Assembly (NCBI GenBank): GCA_963402885.1
Contig: OY727098.1
Location: forward strand, 13,192,717 to 13,256,716
DNA: 64,000 nt
From: Antedon bifida
Lineage: Eukaryota > Echinodermata > Crinoidea > Comatulida > Antedonidae
Direction: 5' to 3'
In this document: one piece after another, positions 1 through 13,100 of the stretch
Numbering within the stretch: position 1 is the stretch's first letter
Layout: every line of letters begins with the position of its first letter
Notes under the pieces: generated by a model
The model's input: only the letters and a program-made list of their open reading frames with translations
Databases searched by the model: none
What the model was told of the DNA's origin: nothing
Made by a program: the position numbers and the translations under genes

Positions 1-780
1 AGACAATTGTCCATATGGTATAATACATTGCAAAAAAAAAAAGATGATGGAGAGAGGACCAAAACTTTTATCTAACGATTGACACATCACAGTTTAGCAA
101 ACAAGTCGGCATAGATGAGCTCAGTGATTGCTGTTTCTCAGTGATCTGTCATACTTTACGCCTATCCTATCACATCAAAAGTCAAAAATTCAGAATAATA
201 ATTCCTGGTCATTTTTGCAGTGTCATTTATTTCGTTAAAAAAAATTAGGTGCATTTATACCAATGTAAACCACATACAGTATGTTCACATAATTATTATA
301 TATGTCAAAGGTTATAAATTGTATTTCCAGTCATTTTATGTGAAAATGTTTCATTACTACAAATATAAATGTCTCTATTCTGAACAAAATGACACCAAAA
401 TCGATTGAAAATGATAAGTAGTTACTGAGATATACAGATAAGAGGTCAAAGGTCAAACTGGGAGAAACGTTATTTCCGGTCATTTTTTGACGAAACTTTT
501 CATTAGAGCAAATAGAAATATGTGGTTTGTGAACAATTTAACACCAGAATCAAGTCTCTACTGTTTATAGTTGCCAAGATATGAACACTTTTTGTTTTTA
601 TGGTGGCCATTTTGAAATCAAGATGGCCGCCATACCGGACGTTGGACACTTGGCACCCCCAGATATTTTTAATCTATATACATCAAAGAAACTTTGTGGC
701 AAGTTTCATGCTTTGGTAATAAAGTGCACAACTTGGCTATTTTTATGGCACTAACTGCTCTACTATGGTGCCTCCAGCTA
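1..780. repeat. Dispersed repeat, copy 1 (intron upstream of first visible exon)
   Basis: Phrases such as GGTCAAAGGTCA, TATTCTGAACAA and a 'gttgccaagata' segment recur in the same order around 22185-22330. No coding content; the rest of 780-916 is an ordinary intron ending at the 917 acceptor. Confidence 0.5.
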
Positions 781-916
781 CATCATTGATACTTTTTATA
801 TAGAATAGAATGCCAAATAATTTGTTTTTCCTATAATGGTATGGATACTAATGATAAACTGCATTCAAGATAATTGAATTACTTAAAGCACCATTATTAA
901 TTTTGTTCATTTTTAG

Positions 917-1165
917 GGCAAGTTGATTATAAATGGATACTTGCAGGTGACTCTGTTAGTTTGTTCGTTGACACTGACGTGGATATAGATGGACTTTTGT
1001 GGGAGAAAAATGATGTAGCAAATGATGAATGGGTGCGTCAAAGTACATTAAACCTGACCAACGTTACTGTGTCAGATTCAGGATCATACGATTGTTACTA
1101 CTCTAACCCCGCATCAAGTGAGGCAGATCTAATACCAATAAAAGCTTTTGAACTATTCATAATTG
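917..1165 (+). CDS. Gene A exon: Ig-like domain
   Basis: Acceptor ttttag, donor gtaag, phases 1-1, as for single-exon Ig domains. It contains LLWEKN and the F-strand signature [10 protein letters not shown], but the B strand (SVSLFVD) has no cysteine, so the canonical disulphide is missing. It aligns best with exon 3 of gene B. Confidence 0.85.
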
Positions 1166-4100
1166 GTAAGAAAACAACACAATCGTAAATACCTTTCTTT
1201 CATCCAACGTATCCATCAACCTCGAAATCGTACAAAACGTTATAATAAGTCATTCGTTTCGCAATCTATTGTCACTTATAACAAATGTGCAGATAATTAC
1301 TCATAATGAACAATACATTATAATAATTATACATTTTCTATTATGTTTAAATGTTTAACCATCTTTTTATGAACATTTTATCGATCTGGAGTGCATAGAC
1401 AAAGATTTTCTAATTGTGAATTCAGTACCAACAAAGAAGAATTTGAATATGATTTAAATGATTCAGTAACACTGAGACATTTCAATTTATACAAAACAAT
1501 CTAGAATCTACTATATAAAACTTATTAATTTAGCAAATAGTTTAATCTGAATGAAAGAAAAAAAATATCAATCCCTGTATTTGTACTTCGTTAAATATTA
1601 AAATATTTAAGCTATCTATTGTTTTTTTTATTAATTGATTACAATATAATTTTAACCACTGTATGAATTTAGAACCTGAACCAAACATCATAGTGTTCGA
1701 AGGCCTGGCAGTAAATGAAAATCAAGACGGACAAGCAAGCTGTGTGATACAGGGAGATCCACTACCCACAATTGATGAGGTCACGTTGTATTTACCTGAT
1801 GGCCGTCCAATATTGCCAAAAGAGGCTGTAGTACACAACGATAACTTTACCATTGAGATGGATTTTGTAGGAATAACAGTATGGAATACTAAGCCGTATA
1901 CATGTAGTGTGATAACCGCAATTGGAAGTTTGAATAAAACCATTGAAGGACAAGTGTACAGTAAGCTTACATTATTATGTATATCAAGAATCACATTTTT
2001 CTGTTATACACATTCATATTGTACTGTAGACCTACTACACTTTTGATCTAAGCATCCCACTAATAAGCCTAATGTTTCGATGTTCACTGTTACCCCTAGT
2101 GAAGCAGGCCCATTTTCTACACTATTGAAACTGAACAAATTTATAATTTATTTCTAAAGTAAACTAAGTCAATTTAAAAGAAATTACTTTGAAAAACGAT
2201 ATTTCTATGTTTTATGATGTATCTTTTTTATATTATACAGTACTTGAATTTGCATCTTTTAATTTTAAATTGTTTTTCTTTTTTATAAATTCTGTTCATT
2301 CATTAATCCTTTTTACTTTTAAATAAAATTATTATTACTTGCTTGAATGTATTGTGTACTAGCTTACAGTTGTTTTTATGTGTTTATCATGGGAACATTT
2401 TCTCTATGGTTTTATACCACACTGTATATACCTTTGTTGTTCATTTTAAGAATATATTAAGGCCTTGCACGGCCTTGACGAAAAACACCTTTTGATCAAG
2501 TTCTCCGTGTTGAAATAAAGCATTTATTATTATTATTATTAGGCCCCTATTATTTGATAAACAAAAATAGCCATTTATGATCAAATTGTGGTACGGTTCC
2601 TTCTATAGGCCTATGTTTTGTTTTTATTGTAGGCCTATTGTTTTTAACAGTGTCGAAAAGCTGGCTTTCAACTGACAGCAATTCCGTTTCAATATTAATT
2701 TTACATTATCTTCTTTCACCCTTTATTTTATTAGAAACTCCACGTCTCCACAATCAACCAAACGTGAATATAAAGGACAATGATGTGACAATTATTTGGA
2801 AGGCATGGCCTGATTCTAAAATAATGGAGCCTGGTGACGGTCCGGTTATCAAATACAGTGTACTTTACAACTGCACTAATTCTACATCTAAATACATTGG
2901 AAATGGGGTCGACGGATCCACAACGTCATTACAATCGTCGATTGGAGAATTATCCATTAAAAGAGGATTTCTGTGTACTTTCTTTGCGATTCCATCACGA
3001 CCTGGATTTGGAGGAGAAGGACCATTCATTACTAGTGCTGGACGTACTATATACATACCGTGTCTAAGTACGTTACTATTAGTTTATATAATAATTAAAA
3101 TAATAATTGATAATTGTCATTGTCAATCTAATGTTCATTAATATGAAGGTAATCAACAACGCTCTTTATGAGAATGACTGGAACAAAAATGTATGAATAA
3201 TAGGAACTACGAAAAATGTGAATAAACTAGCGAAAGAATCAAATAACGAAGGAATTATTAACGTAAACGGGCGAAGACTTAATCAATTATCAATTAATTA
3301 ATAAACGGTTATGCCTATTAGAATAATGTATGCCTGACTATTAATCTGTTATATTTTTTACACATTATATAATACATAGAGCCGAAGAGTTCGCCAACCG
3401 TTGAGAGTGTGTCTCTAATCGGAAGTGATATGATCCAAGTTAAATGGAAGGTAAAACAATCACTTCCTTCAAGACATGACTTAGATATTTTAAATAATAG
3501 TAGTCATTATGGACTTGTTGAATCAAGTGAAAACAATAGAACTGAAGTTAAGTTATGTAGGACTACGTCTTTTTATCTAACTGATATTCATTTAATATTC
3601 AACAATTCACTCAAGACCTACATTGTTCATAACAGCTATGCCTGTTTATTTACTTTTGTTTTTAAAATGTGTATATGGATAAATTAAGAGCAATATTGAA
3701 ACGGTATGAACAGTTTAAATGTAAAATGGAAAGTATATCAGGATATTATTGATTCTTTTAGGTCTATAAAATAAAAATCGAATTATATTGATAACATATC
3801 AAATCTTCGTATAAACCATGTTCTTAGGGTAGGAAGCTATCTCAGGAAATACGGTGGTTAGAAACCAAGGTCGACGATTTATGAACCTCCGCAACGAAAT
3901 GCAATGTTAACGGATGAAAGTATAGAAAATAATAGTAGGCCTATTTTTTATATGTATTTATGTTATTTGTATAATCATAGAACATTAAGAACGAAGATTG
4001 GAATTGTGAAGGGGTGAATTCATACATTGTGCGATACAATATGGTTTCATACCCATCGAAAATCTTTGAGGTCGAGGTTGAAAAAGTCAAGTCTGCAGTG

Positions 4101-7100
4101 CTGCTAAAAGTTGATCATCTTTGTGCTACATACGACATCAGCGTTACGGCTTCAAATCAGGATATGGAGAGTTTAAGTTCAACAGCCGTAAATGTCTCAA
4201 CAACTGATTCATGTAAGCAAACGTAACAATTTTGGGACTAATGACGTTTAGTGACGTATAGGCCTACCATAATTATCTGCCAGTACGCACGTTAGGCCTA
4301 TACGTAATGTGCCTAATTGCTTGTACTGGGCAATATATAATTTGGTCTATAGTGAACATAGTTGCTAAAGTAGAAATAAGACACATTTCGAGATTTATCA
4401 ATATACTGTAAATGTATAATATATATTTATTGATGATATTGATTGATGAATACAGAACACTACGAATAGATAACATCGATCATATGCATGCTTAGGCCTA
4501 CTCAATCGATTTTTTGTGTAAACCGGTCTTACAGCCACAGAAAAACATTTTGCGCTGAATAAATGTAAACTTATATTGAATTCAATTGTGATAAGAAGTA
4601 GGTTCAATTTCTACATTCCGTTCACCTCTGATTGTAACTCGTATGGGGTACAGTCCTAGTTGTTTACAAATACTACAAGAAATACTAGTTCAATTCTGCG
4701 TTTTAAACTAACTATATAGGCCTAATAGTTTGAATTTATATCTTGTCAGTGTGATATGCAAAACAAATCATAGGCCTATAGTATACTCTTTCAAATAGTA
4801 CAGTAACATTAATAAATGCTATCTGTTTTGATACTTGATGTTGTACTTGCAGGTCTTCGTTTGTTGAAAACATCTGCAACTGATGAGTACGTTACAATTG
4901 TTCTGAAGACGCCGAATACAACATTAGATCTGGCTAACTACTACGACGTATGCCTAACATATTTTACATTATTACGTATAAACTTAGAATATTAGAAGGA
5001 ATATTATATAAACATTAAAAAGTAAAAAAAGAAAAAGAACACCTACCTTAACTTTAAAATATATATATATAGTACATGCCAATAACGAAAGGGATTAAAA
5101 ACATGGTCTGTTCCTGGTACAGTTCTTAATTTTACTACGATTAACTATTTAGTAGATTTTCACCAGTCTTTCATATTGTACGTGACAAACACAAACTTGT
5201 TAATAATATGCCCAAAAAATCATGATGATTTATGTGATGATTATTATATATTTGAGCATTTACTCTTTTATTTTTTTAACGTAGTATTTATATCATGAAT
5301 TGTTTCAGATTACATATCAGTGTTTATACAGGCTGTACGATTTGCTACCAGAAGCAAACTCAACAACACGCAACCAAACCTTTCTAGCGGCCTCAACGAC
5401 CTTTCATATCGTCGATCTTCAGTCTGCTTGTCGCTACAACTTCACTGTCAAACGGATCTCAAAATCGTTACTTGTGACATCAGAAAATTATCTCGTGGAC
5501 ACGTTGTCTCCGTCAGGTGAGCATAAAATGCTGCAATTTTGCGTGCTAAATCAACAATATTCGCAAAATGCATTATTTAACGCGGCCAAACCGATTATTA
5601 TTTAGGCCTAATGGTATTTATACGCAAAACACGCTACTGATGAATTATTTTTTCTTGTATTAGCATCTGGAAAGCCTGAATTGATGGTTGTAGAGAGACA
5701 ACTAACAAAGATGGAAGTGAAGTTTAAACCACTCGAAAATTACCCGTACATAAAGTAAGCGTTTTTGTACGGTTTAACGTGTTTATTTGTATCGAGTGGA
5801 ATTAAATAAATTATTATTACTAATCAAATGAATTCCGGTATTATAACTGTGATTTGTGTGTGTTCAAAAGAAATATTTCGTCCATGTTCTGCTATAAACT
5901 ATGCTATAACATTTCCACAGAAATTACTCAGTTCTTATAATGGAGAGTAAATATTCGATAAATGAAGCGCGAAATCTGAAGTTTATGAAGATGTCGGAAT
6001 CAGGACCAAAGCACTATATGGCAGCTCAATTCCCGCCTGATGTCAGTGACATTACATTTGTAATTGGCAATCAACAGCTAGATGACGGGTTTTATAACGC
6101 ACCTCTAGACCCAGCAAAATCGTATTATGTGGCTTTAGCTCCAATCGACTATAAAGATGAGGTGAGTGGTACTTTCGATTCGGGAAAATATTCCAATGCT
6201 GTATAATGTTGCTCATCGCTATGCCCTACAATGCATTAAGCATTTTTAAATTATTTTATTTAATAGTATAAACATGCCCAATTTAGTAAATCTGTTTTTT
6301 GTGTGTTTCTGAACACAAAAATACAAATATATAAATAGCAATGAACTTTTGAAATAATACTCGTTTTTAGGTTATATTCGATCTAGTTGTTTGGAAAAAT
6401 GGAACAGATTTACCAACTCCGTCAGAGATGGCTATTGAAAATGGTGAGTTAAAAGCTATACGACACTTAAACATAATCATAAACTCAATCATTAACAGAC
6501 TTCTACGAGTCTTAAGTTTGCTCCTAACACCTCTGCATCCCCTGTCATAGAAGAGGCTGAGGCGTTTGTCCTCCATACTAAGTTACCAGATGTTTTGGCC
6601 TTTGTGTTCAATACCTGTATTAAATTTGGGATTATTCCCAACATTTTCAGAGAAGAAATTCTTGTGCCTATTCTAAAGAAACCCAATATAGACATCCTGT
6701 CAAAAATATTTGGACTAGGTTTTAACGAATCATGTATGGGTGACCCGCTACAATAATATTACAGGTTTGCCAGTCGTCGTTGTACAGTCAATGATGTAAC
6801 TCTGTACAAATAGAGGTTCAGTGGCTTATACTTGTTCCTTGGATGCTGAGGGTGCATTTGATAGCTGGTAGAGGTGCATGCATGACTTGTATACCAACAT
6901 ACATAATATGTTTTACCAAGATCTAATTGAAAAGTTAAATAATCTTAATTGTGGTATAGCAATCAGCAACTGTTCTTATAATGCATTTTGCTATGCGGAT
7001 GATATTTTTGTAACAAGTCTATCTGTTGTGGGTCTTCAGAAATTGATTGATGTTGCTAATAGTTACATTTGCTTCTATGCATTGCAAGGAACTGGCATGT

Positions 7101-10100
7101 GTAAATATCGTTCGTCTACAGATGTAAAACTACATGTCTGGAAAACAGTCCTGATACCAACTCTAACGTATGGCCTACAATGTATAAATCTGAGCAAGAA
7201 GGATGTTCTTGACTTAGAAAAAACACAAATAGTAAATTAATTAAAGCAGCGTTGGGTTTACCTAAATTCTGTAAAAATAGCTCTCCTTCACTCTATAAAT
7301 TTACCCAAGTTGTCCAACATTATTACACGTAACTATGAATTTACTTCGCCAGATATTTATTGGTGATTCCAAATCTAGGTATTTTTACTGGCATCTAGGC
7401 CTATTAAATAGCAATTTAGAACATGTAAACAACACCCTAATTGATAACATACAAAGCAATGACTTTTCTATTTGTAATATTGTCTTTCATAGTACCAATT
7501 TGAAAATGGTATTATAAAAACATTCAGATGAAAGTTGTTAAGAGCCATTGTCTGTAAGAATCAAAGAAATATCAAAAATAGTGGCAGACTAAAAAAAATG
7601 GATTTCTTTCAAATTTTGCACATGGTTATATATGTGTTGAGAGAAATCAAATATGAAGTATTTTTTATTTCACACACATATTTCCATGGCAACGGCCAAA
7701 TTTGTGTTTTTGACAAATTTTGTCCTTTTTTAAAGTTTTTTAAAATGGATATTGGTAGTACTTTGATTTAATTATAAAAAATAATTAGTGTATGGATAAT
7801 AACAATGCATTGTGTACCTGTTTCATATATTTTTTAATTTTTTTTATTTCATACTTTGGGAGATACCATTTATTTAAAAAGGGGTGTTTTTCAGTTTCAA
7901 TTAAAACAACTAAACTTTACTTCACCATAACGCCCAAAGTGGTGTATTTTTTAAGCTGATTTATTACAAATAGGTAGTTCTAATGTTTAATAAGTGATTT
8001 CTAAAATAATATACTGAGGAAATTTAAAAATCTACAAGCAGTGTTGCCAGAAACATTATTTTTTTAAAAACATGGTATATTAGTAAAAACATTTTATTTT
8101 CTTTGATTATCTGATTTTAAATCCATTGGTCAGAAAAATGTTTAATGTTTCTAGTTCTACTTGTGTTGTGGGGAAAAAAACAATATTTTTAATTATAGAT
8201 TCTGTAATTCCCAGTTTTAATGTCATTTTATAGGTTATATACTCTGGAAATTTGAATAAATTATCAGATCTTTGTGAATTTTAATCTTTGCAACAGATTA
8301 TTCATTTTTTTACTTCTTCTATTTGCTAACCTAAGTAGATCACTCCACCCCCCCCCCCCCCCCCCACTCACAATATCCACAAAAATATAAACTACAAAAC
8401 TTGTGTCGATCATCCACTATAGAGAAATTCATGCAGTCAAGCACTGTCACACAGCCGCAATTACGGCTCTTTCGGACATGTAATTGCTGGTAACCAACGG
8501 TGAACAACGGTAAATAGCCACAACTGTACACATATAAATGTAAAAAGTAAAATTTAATAATAATCTTTGACAACCAATTCTTTCTTTTATAATTCAAACC
8601 CCCAAAAAAAAAACCCACAAAAAAAACCCAACCAATTCTCAAACAATGATACCGTATTCCTATTCCCCACACACTTTATGCAATTCCCCAAATTTCCCAA
8701 TCCTTTCAAACAAAATATCAACAATCTTTTTATTTTTAAATAAATCCCCGAAACCCCCCTTTCAAATACAATAATATCACAAGATGAATAGTTAAACAAT
8801 AATAAATGTCCACAATATCGTTCCTTCTTGCCTTCTCTCCTACGCTGACACAAAACACAAATCAGAAAGATAAAAGTTACAACGATTCTGCAAATAAACA
8901 ACTCCCACGCCTCTGCTCCCGTTCTGCTTGTATTATCAATTATAATTCTTCCTATTTTCTGACATATAAATAAATCAAATATAAAGTTAAAATGTTTCTT
9001 GATGTCGTTCTGCACTGCAATCCGCTCCCCGACCAATTATTCCTTTCTCCTTCCCACGTAAAATAATATCAGTATCAATCCAGTTACTCTTCAATATATC
9101 CAAACAATTCTTTACATGCAACAACTTCTGCTGTTTCCAACAGTTATTTCTTCCGTCAATTTACATTCACAATTTAAATTAATCCTCAGTAATCTCAACA
9201 ATTAACAGTTCTACATTTAAGTACAGCCTTATAGTATTACTTCCAACTCACAATTTATTAACTTCATGTATATCACGTTATTTCCTTTCTGCTTCAGCTC
9301 TATATCACCATAATTATCTCCAACTCACAATTTATTAACTTCATGTATATCTCTTTATTTCCTTTCTGCTTCAGCTCTATATCACCATAATTCAATTACT
9401 TCTTCTCCTGTACGTCTTAGTTTCTCATATCAATATTCACCTATCCCTTTCTGGCTTAACATAACATAGCCCTCCTTCTCTGTCTCCTCTCAATTTCCAT
9501 CTACCTCAAAATTCCCTCAATTATCCACATATCACCACCTTATCCTTCTCCACCAATCAGCAACTCACACATTAACTTAACTCTTATACCTCTCCTCCAA
9601 TCAGCAAACACCACACAATCCTTCTCTGCAACACAAAAACTCTGCTCCACTGGCTTCACACAATAGCTTCCTAAAACAAAAGAAAGGTTCAAATAGTGAA
9701 AACAAAAGGAAAAGTAAGAATGACTTGCAAAATATATACACAACTTTATGTCACTTGTGACAAGCACCACCCACACTGCCGCTACAATCGCCCCAACCAA
9801 TAGACAGATTCAAACTCCTCCGATTCCCATCCCCCTTCCTCCAAACCTCCACCTACCCCAAGTTAAAAATTGCAATGCAAAAGATAGAACATAAAGTTAA
9901 GTTCTTAGACACTCGCCTCCAATCCCCTTACTATTTCAAAATCCTAGATCCACCACTTTCCCCTTCTTAAAATTGAACCAATCAAAAGTCAATGATATAC
10001 TCAGGTATGTTAATGCTACATAACAAATATTGAAGCCCTGATGTGAAATTTTATTTCATTTAAGGTCAGCATGTAAAATATCACATTTTATATTAAATAT

Positions 10101-13100
10101 TGGTTTTGGTTATTTTTTTTACTGTGATTGTTGGATTCATTAGTAATTATTAATTAATAATTATCTGATAAGTATTTATTTTCCCTTAGTTATGCATAGT
10201 AACAGTTACTATGGTAACTAAAATTGAGATATTCTGTAGATTTTTCATACTTATCTTACACAAATTTAAATTTGTAGATTATTAGTAGGCATGCCTTATT
10301 TGCATTTTCAAATTACCATTTCACAAGGTCATATTCGTAAGGACTTTCTTTTGTGATTATTTTTATTCATGAAAACTCCATTTTATTATCTAATTAGTGC
10401 ATTTGGTACCTACCGTAAGCGGCCACCTCTCGTAAGCGGCTGCGGCCACCTTTTTTACTAAAAATTAGATTTTTTGTATGGTAAATTACCTCCCGTAAGC
10501 GGCCACCCGAAAAATGTGATACTTATTGCATGGACCTATGAATTAGAGGTCCATGTTCATTGTATTTCTTTATATATTAGCTTTATTTCGAATCGGTTTT
10601 AAAAACATTTCTTTGAAGAGATGAGAAAACTACACATATTTTGACCGACCATTTTTCATATGATAAAAGCTTTTAAAATTTGTCTGAAAATGATCATTAA
10701 TACTAACCACCTGATTTATAAACAATAATACAATTAGCTGGAAAATTGAGAGGCTCGTTGCGTTAAGAACACTGAAAAATATCGTGCATAGCCATAACAC
10801 GTGATTTTGGCCCTTTATCGGCCCGTAAGCGGCTACGTTTCCAGGTCCCGAGGGTGGCCGCTTACAGGAGGTTCAACTGTATTTTAAAAAACAATTATCT
10901 TTAGTGACCCATAGAAACAGGTTCTAAGATAACATATATAATACATTTTGACATAATTTGACCCACAAATGACCCTTTCACAAGATCAGACTTTTTCTGT
11001 GATTTTTGGGATTCAGTAGATAAGTAAATTTGGGAAAAAGTAGTAAAGCTATGTAATCATTTTTTTGTAGTCATGAAAACCCGTATTAAAAGCATTGTAC
11101 TTAGTTACGCATAGAAACAGTTGCTACAATACACTATATGTAAAATGTAATCATTTTTTTTTTCATGAAAACCCCATATTTTATTTTTTTTTAAATTATC
11201 CTTAGTTACAGTATGTATAGAAACAGGTTTAAGATAACACTAAAGGTCATTTTTTTACCTTTATTCAGATTTGTCAAGACTTTTTTCTGGAATTATTAGG
11301 ATTCAGTATTTAAAGTAAATTTGGGAAAAAGTAGAAATGTAAAACTATGTAGAAAAAATGTTTTATAAATTTATAAAAACTTGGACGCAATTATTTCAAA
11401 GTTTAACATTATTTTCCATCAACTAAATATTTCAATGCAAAATACTGTTTTTCTGGCAATTAATTGAAATAAACCTGGCATCTAAACTATTCGTATGACT
11501 CTAGTAGCATTATGACAAGCCAAATACACATTTTATTATTGGAGTAGCCATATGTAAATAGTGTTTCTTGTGTTTTATTTGTTGATATTATCAAACTACC
11601 CTTTTTAAAATAATGGTATCAACCAAACTCCATTTTGTAATTTTTTTTTCTACATTAAATGGAACTCAATATTTTGTTGTTTACACTGCTATAAACAAAA
11701 AATGTATACTGTAAGTATTACGTATACAAATTTGTACTTTTTCACTATAGAAAATTTGTGAAAAATGGCAAAAACATAAAGCTTTGGATAATTGACCGTT
11801 GTCATGGCAACGAAGGCTAAAAATTAAAATGAATGTTGTAGATATGCTTTTTATTGAAGTGAGAGAGAAATACATTTTTCTGCCGCCAAATCTTTGATTT
11901 TTACAGACAATTGCTCTTAAGTCGTATACTTGGGAGTAGCTTTAATTCAAATGGCCAATGGAGTAACACAATCGAAAAGAAAACAAGGCACCACTCATTA
12001 ATAGCAATATTATTAGCAAACCTGTTTTTAAGTAGACACTTCCTATAGTTGTGGTCATGGTAATCACCATACATCTTTATATTATTCTCATTATGCAGTA
12101 TTATTAGATGTGATTCTTTCTAAATGCATTATATTTTCAGATGAAAAAATTGGAATTATTGGTATTATTGGAATGATTGGTATATCAATTCTACTCCTTG
12201 TTATTGTGGTTCTAGTTGCCTATTACAAACGCAATGGTGGATCACACAAGTTCCTGGAGCAACTGAGTTCTCATCGCCATCATCATCATACACCACAGGA
12301 ATACATTGATATGGTAATATTATACATTAGGGTCTAAATTTACGTAAGGGCAAAATTCGGTAAATCGCGCGTCACTTCTAGAATTTTTACTCGATGGTAT
12401 ATAAAGTGGGTTCGTACGTTCGGTACTTATTTTAACCACCTAACATCACCCTGTTTACTCATTAAGTTGAGTTAGATAATTAGTTATTGACAATTAAAAC
12501 GAATTTAGGTTCAACGATTTGCCCCAAATAAAGGTGGTTTACACTGTCTAATGGATGTCCATCTTGAAAAATACCCGCACACAATAATACGAGGATGCTT
12601 CGCATTTACTCCTTCTAAGATACTTGTTTTAATAGCTGAAAACCGGTTGAACAGCTCGAGTACAGCATCTTACTGTTGAAGACAGGCTGGTGATTTTCTT
12701 TAAGAAATTACTATTTTGAAGATTTAATATACGTTTATACAAATGGAACATTCCAATCTCTCAGTTTCAGTATTATTTGGTTTAACATAAGTAGGTAAAT
12801 CTATGGGTCCTTGCGGATAAACTTAATATAGTATTGCAATACTTTTATTAACCATTTTTGGTCGCCATTTAAATCGCAAATTTCTTACTGTGAGTGTGGG
12901 TACTGTTTGATATATAAACACATAATACTGTATACCAATAAAATTTATTACTGACAGTTGCTTCTCAACGTTTACAAAATATATAAACGTCGTAGTGGTG
13001 TATTGTTACATGTACTTTACTATTTCAATCGACTATGAAAGTGAAAGTTTTAACGAAGTATTAAATCGCAAATGTTTAGTATTTGGTGGTATATTATTTA

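Larger units (their letters stand above)
6444..12140 (+). other. Gene A 5.7-kb intron
   Basis: Non-coding for the receptor. It holds a decayed LINE (about 6490-7530), a C homopolymer (8344-8366), a pyrimidine-rich block to about 9990, a 77-bp tandem duplication and a TIR-type element (about 10402-10880). In 10190-11350 a phrase ending CATAGAAACAG recurs four times at uneven spacing. I see nothing definite in 7535-8340 or 11400-12060. Confidence 0.7.

Noticed and set aside
8340..9036. Overlapping minus-strand frames of 110 and 149 codons
   Set aside because: They lie in the C-tract and pyrimidine-rich block; composition is Phe/Cys/Gly-rich with no recognisable domain.
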